Source: Colletotrichum lupini | Lineage: Eukaryota; Ascomycota; Sordariomycetes; Glomerellales; Glomerellaceae | Direction of reading: 5' to 3' | Length of the DNA: 64,000 nt | Assembly (NCBI RefSeq): GCF_023278565.1 | Contig: NC_064676.1 | Location: forward strand, 2,108,001 to 2,172,000 | Shown here: piece by piece, positions 48,373-60,457 of the stretch | How the letters are laid out: each line of letters begins with the position of its first letter | Position numbering within the stretch: position 1 is the stretch's first letter | The notes under the pieces: model-generated | Told to the model about the DNA's origin: nothing | What the model saw: the letters and a program-made list of their open reading frames with translations, nothing else | The model's database searches: none | Position numbers and translations under genes: made by a program

Positions 48373-49572
48373 CTAACTAGCTGCCGCTACTTCGGTGGAT
48401 TTAGCTCCATTCGCCAGAGTCTCTTCGGCCTTGGAGGTTTCCTGGGAGTCTGCGCCTTCTCCGTTGGTGACTGTCTGGTTACCTTCTTGGCTCTCCAGCA
48501 CGCCCGAAAGCTGGACATCTGCTGCGCCAGAAAGGACTGCCTGCCTGCGTTCGTGCCAGTCGACCTCACTCTTGACAACCTGGGAGAAGAGAACCTCCTT
48601 CTCGCGCCACAGGTCCTTGTACTGCTTCTCCCAGTACTTGACCTCTTCCGCCAGCTTGACCGACTCCTCTTGCGCCCACTTGACTTGGAATCTACAGAGC
48701 TTGTATAGCCTCTCAAGGGGGATCTTGAGCTCTTCAGGAGTGAAGCCTTGATCTTCAGTCAAGGGAGTAAACAGGTCGGCAGAGAGCTCGTCGTCGTCAG
48801 CTCCGTCATCGATGGCATCATCGTGTCCCGCAGCGTGTGATTGAGGAGTCTTGATGATGATTTTGAGCTTTCCCTTTCCCGTGGGGCCCGCTTGCATAGA
48901 CTTGGGGACAGGATCGGAGGGACGCAGGGCCTCTGTCTCGTGGACGGTCCGCATGTGCTTAGCGAGAGCATCTGATCTCGTAAATGATCTATCGCATTCT
49001 GTCTTCAAGTTAGCCGGTATGCCCCAAGGCTCTGCAAAGGATGGTCACAAACCTGGTAGATAACAGTAGAAAGGCTTCTCCCTGGTATGGCTTCGCATGT
49101 GGGCTTTCAATGCGTAACCGCTAGCATGCCCCATGCTCTTTCTACTGCATCCGGTCCATTCGCACGTGTATTTCTTCTGCCGGCTTTCGATGTGATCGCT
49201 GTGAATATGCTCCACCAACTTGTCCATGTTGCCAAAATCACCCGCGTCGCAGCCTTCCCAGGCACAGGAAGTTACCTGCTCCTGGAAGTCTTCCTCGTCT
49301 AGTTTGGCGTTGATGGGAGAGCTGGGAATGTCGCCAGACGTGTCCGAAGACACGTCCGACATGCCCTCCAAGGGATCCGGCTCGGGTACGGCTTCTGGTT
49401 CGGGTTCCGCGACCACCGCGGGAGACGTTGTCGAGGCTGCGCCTAGCTTCTGGCGCTTCGAAGGACGCAGGAGCGACTCATCCTCATAATCGTGGACCTC
49501 CTCCTCCTCGGAGGTATCGTTGTGGTCCGAGGTGAGGGGTGAGTCGGGCGGTGTTGAGTCTCCACGAGCCAT
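48373..49572 (-). CDS. C2H2 zinc-finger protein with coiled coil
   Basis: Two exons on the minus strand: 49572..49053 and 48998..48373, giving 381 aa. The 54-bp intron (donor GTTTGT, branch GGCTAAC, acceptor AGACAG) cuts inside the third finger and joins YCYLPE to CDRSFTRSDALAKH. After an acidic N-terminus with a likely nuclear signal (RPSKRQK) come three C2H2 fingers: CAWEGC...HSDH (about 102-127), CEWTGC...HMRSH and CYLPEC...HMRTVH (to about 197). Past an acidic linker is a Glu/Lys-rich coiled coil (about 270-330). It is likely a nuclear DNA-binding or chromatin-complex subunit. A link to the INO80 zinc-finger subunit Iec1 came to mind but is not proven. The gene is divergent from RNA1. Confidence 0.85.
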
Positions 49573-50228
49573 GTTGGGCCGTTGAATGATGGAAACCTAG
49601 CACTTTGAAAGAGGCAGCGATGAAAGGCTGTGGATTGTTCGGTGATCAAGCGTAAGAATTATCGCTGCGAGAGGAGAAGAGATCGGAGATCAATATAATG
49701 AAAACCAAGCTATGCGCTGCTATCGCAGATGGTATGATGAATTAATTGGGAGTAGCCAGCGGGATGCAGGTCAATCGCTAGAAAAATCACATCGGCCTCG
49801 TTCTTGACAACTTTAATGATGTTTGCGCCTGGGCTCAATCCTCAGGGTGTCGCGACGAGCAGCGCGGCTCACGGAGCTCATCTTGTGGGTCCACTTACCA
49901 AACCAACTCTGCCAGGTGTCAGGGGTACCCTCAGAGGGCAGCCAGTGGGAGCCAGCTGTCAGCGTAAATGACGGCAATCGCCTCCTAGCCAGTCGGTACC
50001 TGGCACCCTGTGACCACAACCAGGCACACAGAGGCAAGCCGCACACAGGCACCCACCCGGGCTCACCCCCTGCAACTGTGACTCGGGGGTCGTGTGGAAA
50101 ACAAAATAAAGTGACTTTGTTTAACCCCTCCCCCACCATAAACATCCCCGACATACACTCATTTTGCGCCTTCGCTGCCACCTTGCTCCCAGCCTTTTCA
50201 ACACTCCTTGCTTATCAACAAATCTATC
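49573..50228. other. Shared divergent promoter: C2H2 gene / RNA1
   Basis: 656 bp between two divergent starts. The side next to RNA1 is C-rich with TTT runs, typical of a highly expressed fungal promoter. No gene supported. Confidence 0.6.
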
Positions 50229-51549
50229 ATGGCGACCACGCGCAAGGTGTTCTCTCTTGAGGGAAAGGGTCTCAAGCTCGATACTGGCGCCGACCTCGAG
50301 CCCCACATCGCCGACTTGCGCTCGGCCGACGTCGAAGAGGTCAGGTTCCTGGGAAACACCCTGGGAGTCGGTGCTTGCAAGCTCCTTGGTGAGGTCCTGG
50401 CCACCAAGAAGAACCTCCAGGTAGGCGAACAAGAGTTTCCCGCACACGTAGAACCATCCACTGACCAAAAGTGACTAGTCCGCCGACCTCTCCGACATCT
50501 TTACCGGCCGTCTCCTGAGCGAAATCCCTGAGGCCCTTTCCTCCCTCCTCACTTCTATTCTCAACCTCCCTAAGCTCACGACGATCAACCTGAACGACAA
50601 TGCTTTCGGTATCAACACCCAGGCCCCGGTCGTTGCTTTCCTGGCTGCCCACGTGCCCCTCCAGCACCTTTACCTGAACAACAACGGCCTCGGCCCCCAC
50701 GCTGGTATTCTGGTGGCTGATGCGCTCTCTGAGTTGCACGCCAAGAAGGAGGCAGCGAGAAAGGAGGGCAAGGAGGTCCCATACCTCGAGACTGTCATTT
50801 GCGGTCGCAACCGTCTGGAGAACGGCAGCATGCAGGCCTGGGCCAAGGCCTACAGCCTTCACAACAAGATCAAGGAGATCAGGATGATCCAGAATGGTAT
50901 TCGCCAGGAGGGAATCAGCCACCTTATTAGTGAGGGCTTGAAGACTGCGACCGAACTGCGCATCCTCGATCTCCAGGACAACACCTTCACCATTAACGGT
51001 GCCAAGGCCCTTGCCGGTGTCCTCCCCAATTTGACAAACCTGCAGGAGCTGGGTCTCAACGATGCCTACCTCACGCCCAAGGGTACCAAGGTTGTCGCCA
51101 AGTCTCTTGCTAAGGGCAAGCAGGACAAGTTGGAGACACTTCGCCTGGCTTTCAACGACATCACCCCCAAGGCACTGGAGAGCATCGCCGGCGTTGTTAC
51201 CGAGTCTCTGCCAGCCTTGAAGAAGGTTGAGCTCAACGGCAACAAGGTTGAGGAGGAGGACCCCTCCATCATCGCCATCCGCGAGTTCCTCGAGGAGCGC
51301 AAGGAGAAGATTGGTGGCGATGTCGTTGATGAGGACGCTTGGGGACTTGACTGCCTGAGCGACCTCGAGGGAGAGGACTCTGACGAGGAGGAGGAAGAGG
51401 AATCCGAGGAGGAAGAGGAGCTGGATGCCGAGAAGGAAGCCGAGATCCTTACCAAGGAGGCTGAGGAGGCCCAGGAGGAGCCGACCGTCCAGCTCAAGGA
51501 CAAGGAGGTGGACGATCTGGCCAAGAAGCTGGCCAAGACGGAGATTTAA
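50229..51549 (+). CDS. RNA1: Ran GTPase-activating protein 1
   Basis: Two exons: 50229..50420 and 50479..51549, giving 420 aa, the family length. The 58-bp intron (donor GTAGGC, branch CTGACC, acceptor GACTAG) is phase 0 and joins NLQ to SADLSDIFTGR. The body is RanGAP-type leucine-rich repeats (about 25-345), with hallmark segments INLNDNAFG, LYLNNNGLG and VICGRNRLENGS. The last holds the Asn/Arg region used in GTP hydrolysis. A long Glu/Asp tail follows (about 360-390). It stimulates GTP hydrolysis by Ran in the cytoplasm, giving direction to nuclear transport (family knowledge). An in-frame ATG 21 bases upstream (50208) is less likely, because MATTRKVFSLEGKGLKL is the usual start. Confidence 0.95.
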
Positions 51550-52052
51550 GAGATGTATGGAAGCATTTTCTTTGGTTTACAGGTTTAGATGATGGAACGC
51601 AAGAGGAATGACCCCCCATTATACAGGAGTGAGGAGACAGAGACGATACCCCCCAAAATTACACTTCATCCCAAACAGTCTTGACCGTGGTTATTACATG
51701 CAGATTGTCATCTGACCGGCGGGAGTCCGATGCAAAAATATCTACGTCATTCTCCTGGTCATTTAGGCTTGTCGCAGTACGGGTGGTGTGCCCGAGGTAG
51801 CACCAATCCCGATCGTCACTCCACGGTCACCCCACGAAGCCGGCATCCACGGCGATGCCAGATCACAAGATCAACGAAATGGAATCGCGTGAGCTTGAAG
51901 GGCAGTATATAGTATGCGAAAGACTGTCCCTTTAGATTGATAGTTGCAACTACGAAATGATTTCACGAATAACTCGGGTAACGAATATACCTTGACGAAC
52001 AAATACACTGCACAGAAAGAACTCACCCCCTACCCATCTGAAGCCAGCAATC
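51550..52052. other. Intergenic, no gene seen
   Basis: RNA1 3' flank and promoter of the next gene. No coding frame supported. Confidence 0.55.
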
Positions 52053-52664
52053 ATGGACTACCTCTTCAAAACCACAGACTCGGTCATTGAGATCCTATGG
52101 GACGTCGCGCTCGCCTTCTTCATCGTTCGCATCGCATTATCGTACTTCTTCTTCACCTTTACCGCAACAACGCTGCTCTCATGGACCGTCTATACATATC
52201 GCCAATACTTACGACTGCCCCTCGTCTCCGATCAGCAGCAGCGGTATCTCACAACCTCACAAAGCGACCCTTTCGTCTCGGCGGTGATGCTTCTACAGAT
52301 CGTGGTAGGCCTCGTCGTTGCGCGGTACGTGGTGGCGGTCTACGACGTGCCGCGCGTGGCGTGGTTCCGGCTTGCGATCGGAGGTCTGGCGGCGGCGTTC
52401 GCGGCCGGCGCGGAGGGGCTGCTCGGGTTGATTATATCTGTGTATCTACACGAAGGAGGGGAGGACGGAAGGGATCCATGGGTTTGGGAGAGTGGGGATG
52501 GATGGGCGTCGGTCGCGACGATGTTTGGCGGGTTGGTTGCCTTTGCGGCGATGCCTGCAGTGTTGATGTGGCTCGAGAGGGCCGAGAGGGCTCCGGCTCC
52601 TGCTGGAAGGGCTGAGGGGAGGGAGAAGACGGGGACGCAGGGGCTTGGTGGCAAGGGAGTTTGA
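52053..52664 (+). CDS. Membrane protein of unknown function (203 aa)
   Basis: Single exon with a clean ATG after CAGCAATC. Hydrophobic segments lie at about 12-40 (ALAFFIVRIALSYFFFTF), 74-95 (AVMLLQIVVGLVVARYVV), 105-133 and 153-172. The C-terminus is Ala/Gly/Arg-rich. This suggests four membrane helices. No family was recognised; it has the look of a conserved Pezizomycotina hypothetical protein. It follows RNA1 in the same direction, 503 bp downstream. Confidence 0.75.
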   Translation: MDYLFKTTDSVIEILWDVALAFFIVRIALSYFFFTFTATTLLSWTVYTYRQYLRLPLVSDQQQRYLTTSQSDPFVSAVMLLQIVVGLVVARYVVAVYDVPRVAWFRLAIGGLAAAFAAGAEGLLGLIISVYLHEGGEDGRDPWVWESGDGWASVATMFGGLVAFAAMPAVLMWLERAERAPAPAGRAEGREKTGTQGLGGKGV

Positions 52665-54534
52665 GGAAGGGGAATTTCAAGCCAGGGGGTCAAAAGTCGG
52701 AGAAGCCCTGGCTATGAGGAATATCGAAACCGGGATGCCGGCGTTGCAATGGATTTGTGTTCACGTCAAGAAAAGGGAGTCTTATTGTCTAACGTTTTGG
52801 AAAGCGAGACATGGCTGGATAAGAATCATCAGGGGAAAAGGGTTTTGGTTGGAGTCTTTGGTGGCCCTGCGTGTAAGTTTGAGTCTTGAGTCTTGAAGAT
52901 ATTCACCATGAGGGCATTGTGGTTGGTTCGTCTGGGGTTGGAGTTGAAATTACGATGTATTCCAAGTTTATTGCCTTTGCTTCAGCCTTGAGGTCGTCGT
53001 CACCGAGACTGTAGGACTAGACTATTGGATACTTGATTCTTTTGGATCGAGCAAGTATAAAATGAAGAAGAGCCTCCGAGAACCGGTAGAAAGTCAGGTA
53101 TGTCAGCCGAGACATTGTTCTCAGAGGCGGCGCAGCGTTTGTGGGCTGTCAGCCATGTATTGGCGTGTAAGCCAGGGCGGGTCAAATTTTTAATCTCTGG
53201 AATGTTACGGCCTTCCTACTTAAGCTATCCTCCGGGAAGGTTTTACGCCCTCGTGGCGTTTGGCCTGCCCTTGGATCCTGCTTGCTTGGATTTATGGAGA
53301 GCTACAATGGTGCTCTGAAAAATCTCCAAAACATGAATGAAAAATCATCAGGATACAGTCGCAACGGAACCGGTAGAAGGAAAAAGCATTCGATTCTGGG
53401 AACCTACGAGGTTGAGGTGGGATCGGATGGCAGCTGTCAGCGGGCAAGGTACATCGGGCGCTCCCGCTGTGGTGTCGCTGGAAAAGTGGCAGGGTTTCCA
53501 TTCTTCAGCGTGGCCACCTCCCCGGGAAAAGCGGGGGCATATCCGGAACCCCTAGGCTACGGATACATCTGCCGTCTGCACCTGTCCGACTACCACCGTA
53601 CCATATTCTCTACCCAACCTGGCATACTCACTCATCTTTTCTAGCAGCACTTGAACAGCCTCCGATCTGCCAGTGACAGAGACACCTTTTCATATTCAAG
53701 GGCATCACAAGTGACTAGCGCTTATCGACAGGCTCACACGAAAGGATTCTGTCCAATGCTTGGGATATGATCTATTGGACTGGGCAAATATCTCTGAAAC
53801 TCCAATCAAGCGCTTCTGTTGGCAGTTGTGTTCAATTTTCAAGTCTCATCGAAGCATCGTTAACACGATCAAAGTTGATTTGGGAAGAAAGAAACCTTGC
53901 TCCAGTCACATTCTCTCCTGTCCTGTCTCCAGCTAGACGAGTGAACCAGAGTTGGTAAACGTTGATGGGCGTCTTTCCGGGAAACGTGTGCCGGAAGTCT
54001 CATATTCCCTTTGCCTTTTTTCTTTTCCAGCCCATGTTGCAGATGTTCCCTGGCTGGGGCCCTGTGGCCCTGGAGGAGATCCAGAACTTCGGGGTGGAGG
54101 TTTCTCATTCCTACACGTGGTAGTCGACTGCGATGTCAAGGGGGGCTGCTCACAAGGCCACTCCACCACCACCACCTTCTCCTCCTCCCATTCCAATGCC
54201 TCCAATACTGCTTTCTAGCATCACTTGGAAAGGTCTTGGAGGTTGGTGAAACTCGCACCACCAGACTCTACTCATTCCTCGTCATGAAGCATCCACGCAA
54301 TACCCCTCCATCGTCGGGAACCACTCCCCCACTCTCTCTGGATAGTCAACGCGGAAGTCTTGAGAAGGGGAAAGGGAGGCTCAAGTAGCACGACCATAGT
54401 CCAGAAACAATAAGAAGAGCCGTCCATCTTCGCACCAACCCGTCCAGACCTTGCTCCTCCCTTTTCCCCTGTCGATCAAGCAAGGTAAATCCAGCCTTCT
54501 CCATTCACAGAAAGCTGAAGCAGTCTCGCCCACC
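52665..54534. other. Intergenic between membrane protein and chitinase
   Basis: 1.9 kb with no supported gene. The 150 bp before the chitinase ATG are C-rich promoter/leader sequence. Confidence 0.5.
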
Positions 54535-56320
<1,786 letters not shown>

Positions 56321-59300
56321 AAGGGGGGCTCTGGCTGACGCAAGTTATTTGTGCTTTCTTTCAATTTTGTTTTTGGGCAGGTCATTAGAGGCGTTGGTAT
56401 GCGCTATGCTGCATTTCTTGACGGGATATGACTTGTAATGAAGTCTTGGGACACGGGCATTTAGCGATGCATATGAGATACGGCCGAATGAAGCCAATGA
56501 ATTAGACGGCAGCATTCAAGTTTCGCCGAGTTACCAAAGAGTACTTTGCTTGTAATGATTGGTCCAACAGTCAGTGGACTATTCTGTATTGGAGACTGGC
56601 CAAAGTCACCGTCGAGTAGCCACAGCATTCACGTAGAAACCAACCTACCTCTAGATCAGTTCAGCTCCCTCAAGAACATGGGCGACAGCTGGGTTGCTGA
56701 AACTAGTCAAGAACTTAGTGGGACTTTTGTGATGCAGCTCAACGGGCGCACAAAAGAAGAAACAACAGCGGAAGTATGCCGAACGGTCGAGCACTACGGA
56801 ACGGGAGAGTATTGTCATCGGACCCGAACGCTCTATCCACAACTGCCGACAGCCCTGGCTCAAGGCTCCAGTGCAAAGGTCGAGTGGACTACCAACGCCG
56901 TACGTTTTACGACGACTGCATGGCGATCGCCGCGAGGAGCTTCCAGGGGCTTGGCTCAGCGCTTCGGCAGGAGCCGAGGACTGTATGAGTTTAGTGCTGA
57001 CGGGAGGGGGCGAATAATCGGTGATTTGGGACTCGACCGGGTCGCTGTAAAGGGGTTAGTTGGGCCCCAAGGACCGCCCACTGGCTCGATCCAATGGCCT
57101 AGACTTTGTTCTTGGTTCTCCATTCGAGCCTTGTAGGGTGCGGTGGGAGTTTGAATAGACTTCTGTGCTCAGTTAGATTGTCGAACCGAATTACTGGCCT
57201 TGTCGTCCAACCAATTGTCAAGGTCTTGGTCCAACGTGAGATTCCCAAAGGAAAGGCTCGTCCCACCGTGCAAAGGCTCCAAGTGGAAGCGACCCTTCAC
57301 CGATGGAGGCCGGGGAGGCTGCCGAGGCTGGCCGATAGATGGGCCGTCAATCCCAGTGCAGTCTGTGGGAAACTGCCGACCTGGAGATGGGATGACGATG
57401 TTGATGGGTGGCCGTCGTCACGATGGAACTCGACTTCAGATGGTTTTGCGTTCTTCGGCGATGAATTGCTGACAAATCGAGGAAGAGAGGGTAAATTGGA
57501 TGTCGGAATACGACTAGTACTCGGCGATAGAGTCTCAGGTTCTCCTAATGGTAACGGTCCATGGAGTGATTATAGGTTGGGCACATGTGCCGTTTCGTCG
57601 ACTAGATGAGTCACACGGCCAGCGACCGAGAGAAAAGGCGCACAAGAGTACCAATGGCACCCTTGTCGGCGTATGAAGAGGGGGAATTGGCGGTTGCGGA
57701 GGCAGCGGAGCACCCGAGAAGATCGGCAGAGGAGTTGGTTATCATGTTTAGGCTACCGTGTATTCGTATGTGCTTGAATGCCTGTGTAACTGGTGCAGGT
57801 CAGACTAGCTGCTGGGCATAAGCATTCGACATGAAGTTGAGGTTGTCTGGTTGATTGGTGTTGGTCGAACACCCAGAGCAGCAGCCAATATTGGATCGGA
57901 GCGATAAGCCTGGGGAATTGGGGGGACTTGAGGTTGACGTCAAACGGAAAGGATTCCTATTGGAGGGTTACATTACTATACGGGCTATTCATCAAGTGGG
58001 GTGTTCTTTCTTTGACTCCAAGCCTCCAAGCCACCCCGCTTTCGTCATCAGCTCAGCTGGCGGACCGTGAGCCATGTATCCGTACCTTACCTTTCCATGC
58101 CTGTATTTTTCTCCGCCAGTTCCAGCTCTTGATTGAGCGCAATATTGCAATATTTTGGCCCAGGCTTGCTTCATCTTTTGTGCGCGGGGTGATGGAGACA
58201 ATGATGTTGCTTAGTGACTGTCCATCTCTTCATGACTCGAACCTTTTGCAGATAACCTACCTACAGTAAGGTCAGTACTGCGTAAGTACCTAATGTCTTG
58301 TCCCATATCTCTTGCGTGTAAGCCGTTTATACGCAACAAGAATAAGACCGATGATGATCCGGCCGACGTCCAGGTCACTGGACCGTGGTAAGCCGGTTAG
58401 AAACATCGTGCATGACCTTGCACTATTCCGCATACCCCATAAGCTTTCGCAGAATGACTCTTGCGCTGTACTGAATCTCTAACATGGCAACGTCAACCAA
58501 GGTTTCCAGACCAAGGACTGGATGGCCGTCGCTGACAGCGGTCCACTCTTAATTCCGTTAAGTCCGTCGCAGGTCCAGAATGCGGTTTTGAGCCGCTAGC
58601 ACTCAAAGTTATTCAGGGTTCCATCCCAGCCAAGAAGTTGCTGGAGACTTCCGGCACCAAGCTTGGGGACTGGGTTTATCTTTTTACATTGGTGCTGAAG
58701 TGCGCTTCGGGTTCCCTATTTGCTTATGGAGTATCGTACCCATATGCAGGCATACAATGCAGCTCGGATAGAAGCATGTAAGAGACATGTTCCTAACGTC
58801 TTTAGACCTAGAACGTGTGGGCAGCAGGGAGGGGTATGAACGCTACCCGAATTATCCATCGCCCAATCTTTTGGGGTGAGCGTGTATCTGAATAAACTAT
58901 GAGATATGCGAGTGTCGGCAACCCACCACAATTCGAGAGTTCAGGACTCGCCAGGTGTGCTATGCCACCCTTGTCTGCGTTGCATCCTAGCGCCATCTGG
59001 ACAGGGTTAGCTGTGAGTAGGCATCAATACACGCGTATGTAAGCCGTCCTGATCAGCAGAACCTCCAATGCGGCTACATTGCGGGACGAGAGGAGGGGAG
59101 CAGGTAGGAAGTGGAAGGAAAGAGGAGGGAGACGAAGGAACATTGAGGTGGTGGCGGGTCTCTCTCAGGTCTTCCCCTTCACCCCCTTACGTACCTATCC
59201 ACCCCTGCCTGTCGTTCGCTGATCATGCTGATGGCGGCCTGCGGGTGCTGTTCATGATTTTGTCGAATCTTTCGACTGCGATAGTATCCGTAGCAATCTC

Positions 59301-60457
59301 AACTCTTCCCCTCCATCCTCTCTCTTGCTTGACCTTTGCTCACCCACCCCGCAAGTCGCGCAGCTGCTGCAGACGTTACACAGCAATCTCTCGACTTGGA
59401 CTTTTCTCAATTCGTGGCTTGGTCATTATTCCATTTTCTTCCTTCGCGCAGAGTCTAGTACAGGGCAAGAGTACCCCCAAAAGTGGTGAGTCTTGACTTG
59501 CTTGGGCAGTCAGGTTGTGTGGTCGCGGACCACTCGAATCCTTCCCTTGCCCCAACCCGAACCACCAAAAGCTGACGCCGCCGCCAAAGACGCGATCGCA
59601 ACCTTCCGACACCTCGCCTTTCTTTCGCCATCTTGTCGTCGCGCTGACTTGCGCTACCGCTTTCCGACACTTGCCACATACACCTGCGGCATATCGAGTC
59701 TACCCTTGCATTGCGCCCGCATCCTAACTTTGGTGCCTCGACGCCGACCCTATCTTGAGACCCCTGCGCATTGCGGAACCTCCCACCGACTACCATCTCC
59801 AATTGCTCCTTACCTTGTATCCGTACACGGGTCGACCGATCCGACCTACGATTGCCGTTGCCTGTCAGAACCTGTGGCAAGATTGCGCTTTTACTGTGGC
59901 GCCTTATCACACTGCGACATCGTCAGCAGCCTCGACGTCTAGCTGCCTTGCGCCCTTCGCTCTCGAAGTAACGAGCTTCCCAAACAGTCACTGACCTTTG
60001 AGGCGAAACCACGGTCATTGGTCTTATTCCAAGACTTCGGACTGTGACCAACGAAATTCGAGTAGCGCATCTTTGAAGGCCGGACGGTCACATTACTTGC
60101 GCTTCATACACTTGGCCGGGCCTTGCTGAAGTACTCGGCCACTACACCAACCTGCCGAGACCGCTCCTCCAGGGCTAGGTTGCCGACGGTCTGGCCGTTG
60201 TCAACGTTTCAGTGGCTAAATTTGTACACTCGTCCTGAGTGTCTGACAGCCAACTTGTCGAGCCCTTTACTCTTGCCTCGCCGTATAAGGGATCTTTGTC
60301 GGCCAGTGCCATCACTGGTTCCGAAGCGAAGAGTATACACCTGCGTGTGTTGTGCTAGATAGGACCTCGAGTCCGGAGCACGTTTTCATATCCGTGGAAG
60401 CCATCGCCAGAGGTCTTTTACGACGCATCTACCTGTTCCACGGATTCCATTGCCATC
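56321..60457. other. 4.1-kb gene-poor stretch upstream of the Zn2Cys6 gene
   Basis: No gene is supported with confidence. Frames at 56546-57136 (196 codons) and 57106-57609 (167 codons) lack recognisable features and overlap open frames on the other strand. From about 59.0 kb to the start codon the sequence is CT/C-rich with many small upstream frames, as in the long leaders of fungal regulator genes. Confidence 0.45.

Noticed and set aside
57169..57569. Two overlapping minus-strand open frames of about 80-90 codons (57169-57417 and 57297-57569)
   Set aside because: They look Ser/Pro-rich and protein-like, but have no ATG, no plausible intron joining them, and no family match; at most a decayed gene.
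56546..57609. Overlapping 196- and 167-codon plus-strand frames after the chitinase
   Set aside because: No recognisable domains; the opposite strand is equally open here (next item), so coding is not supported.
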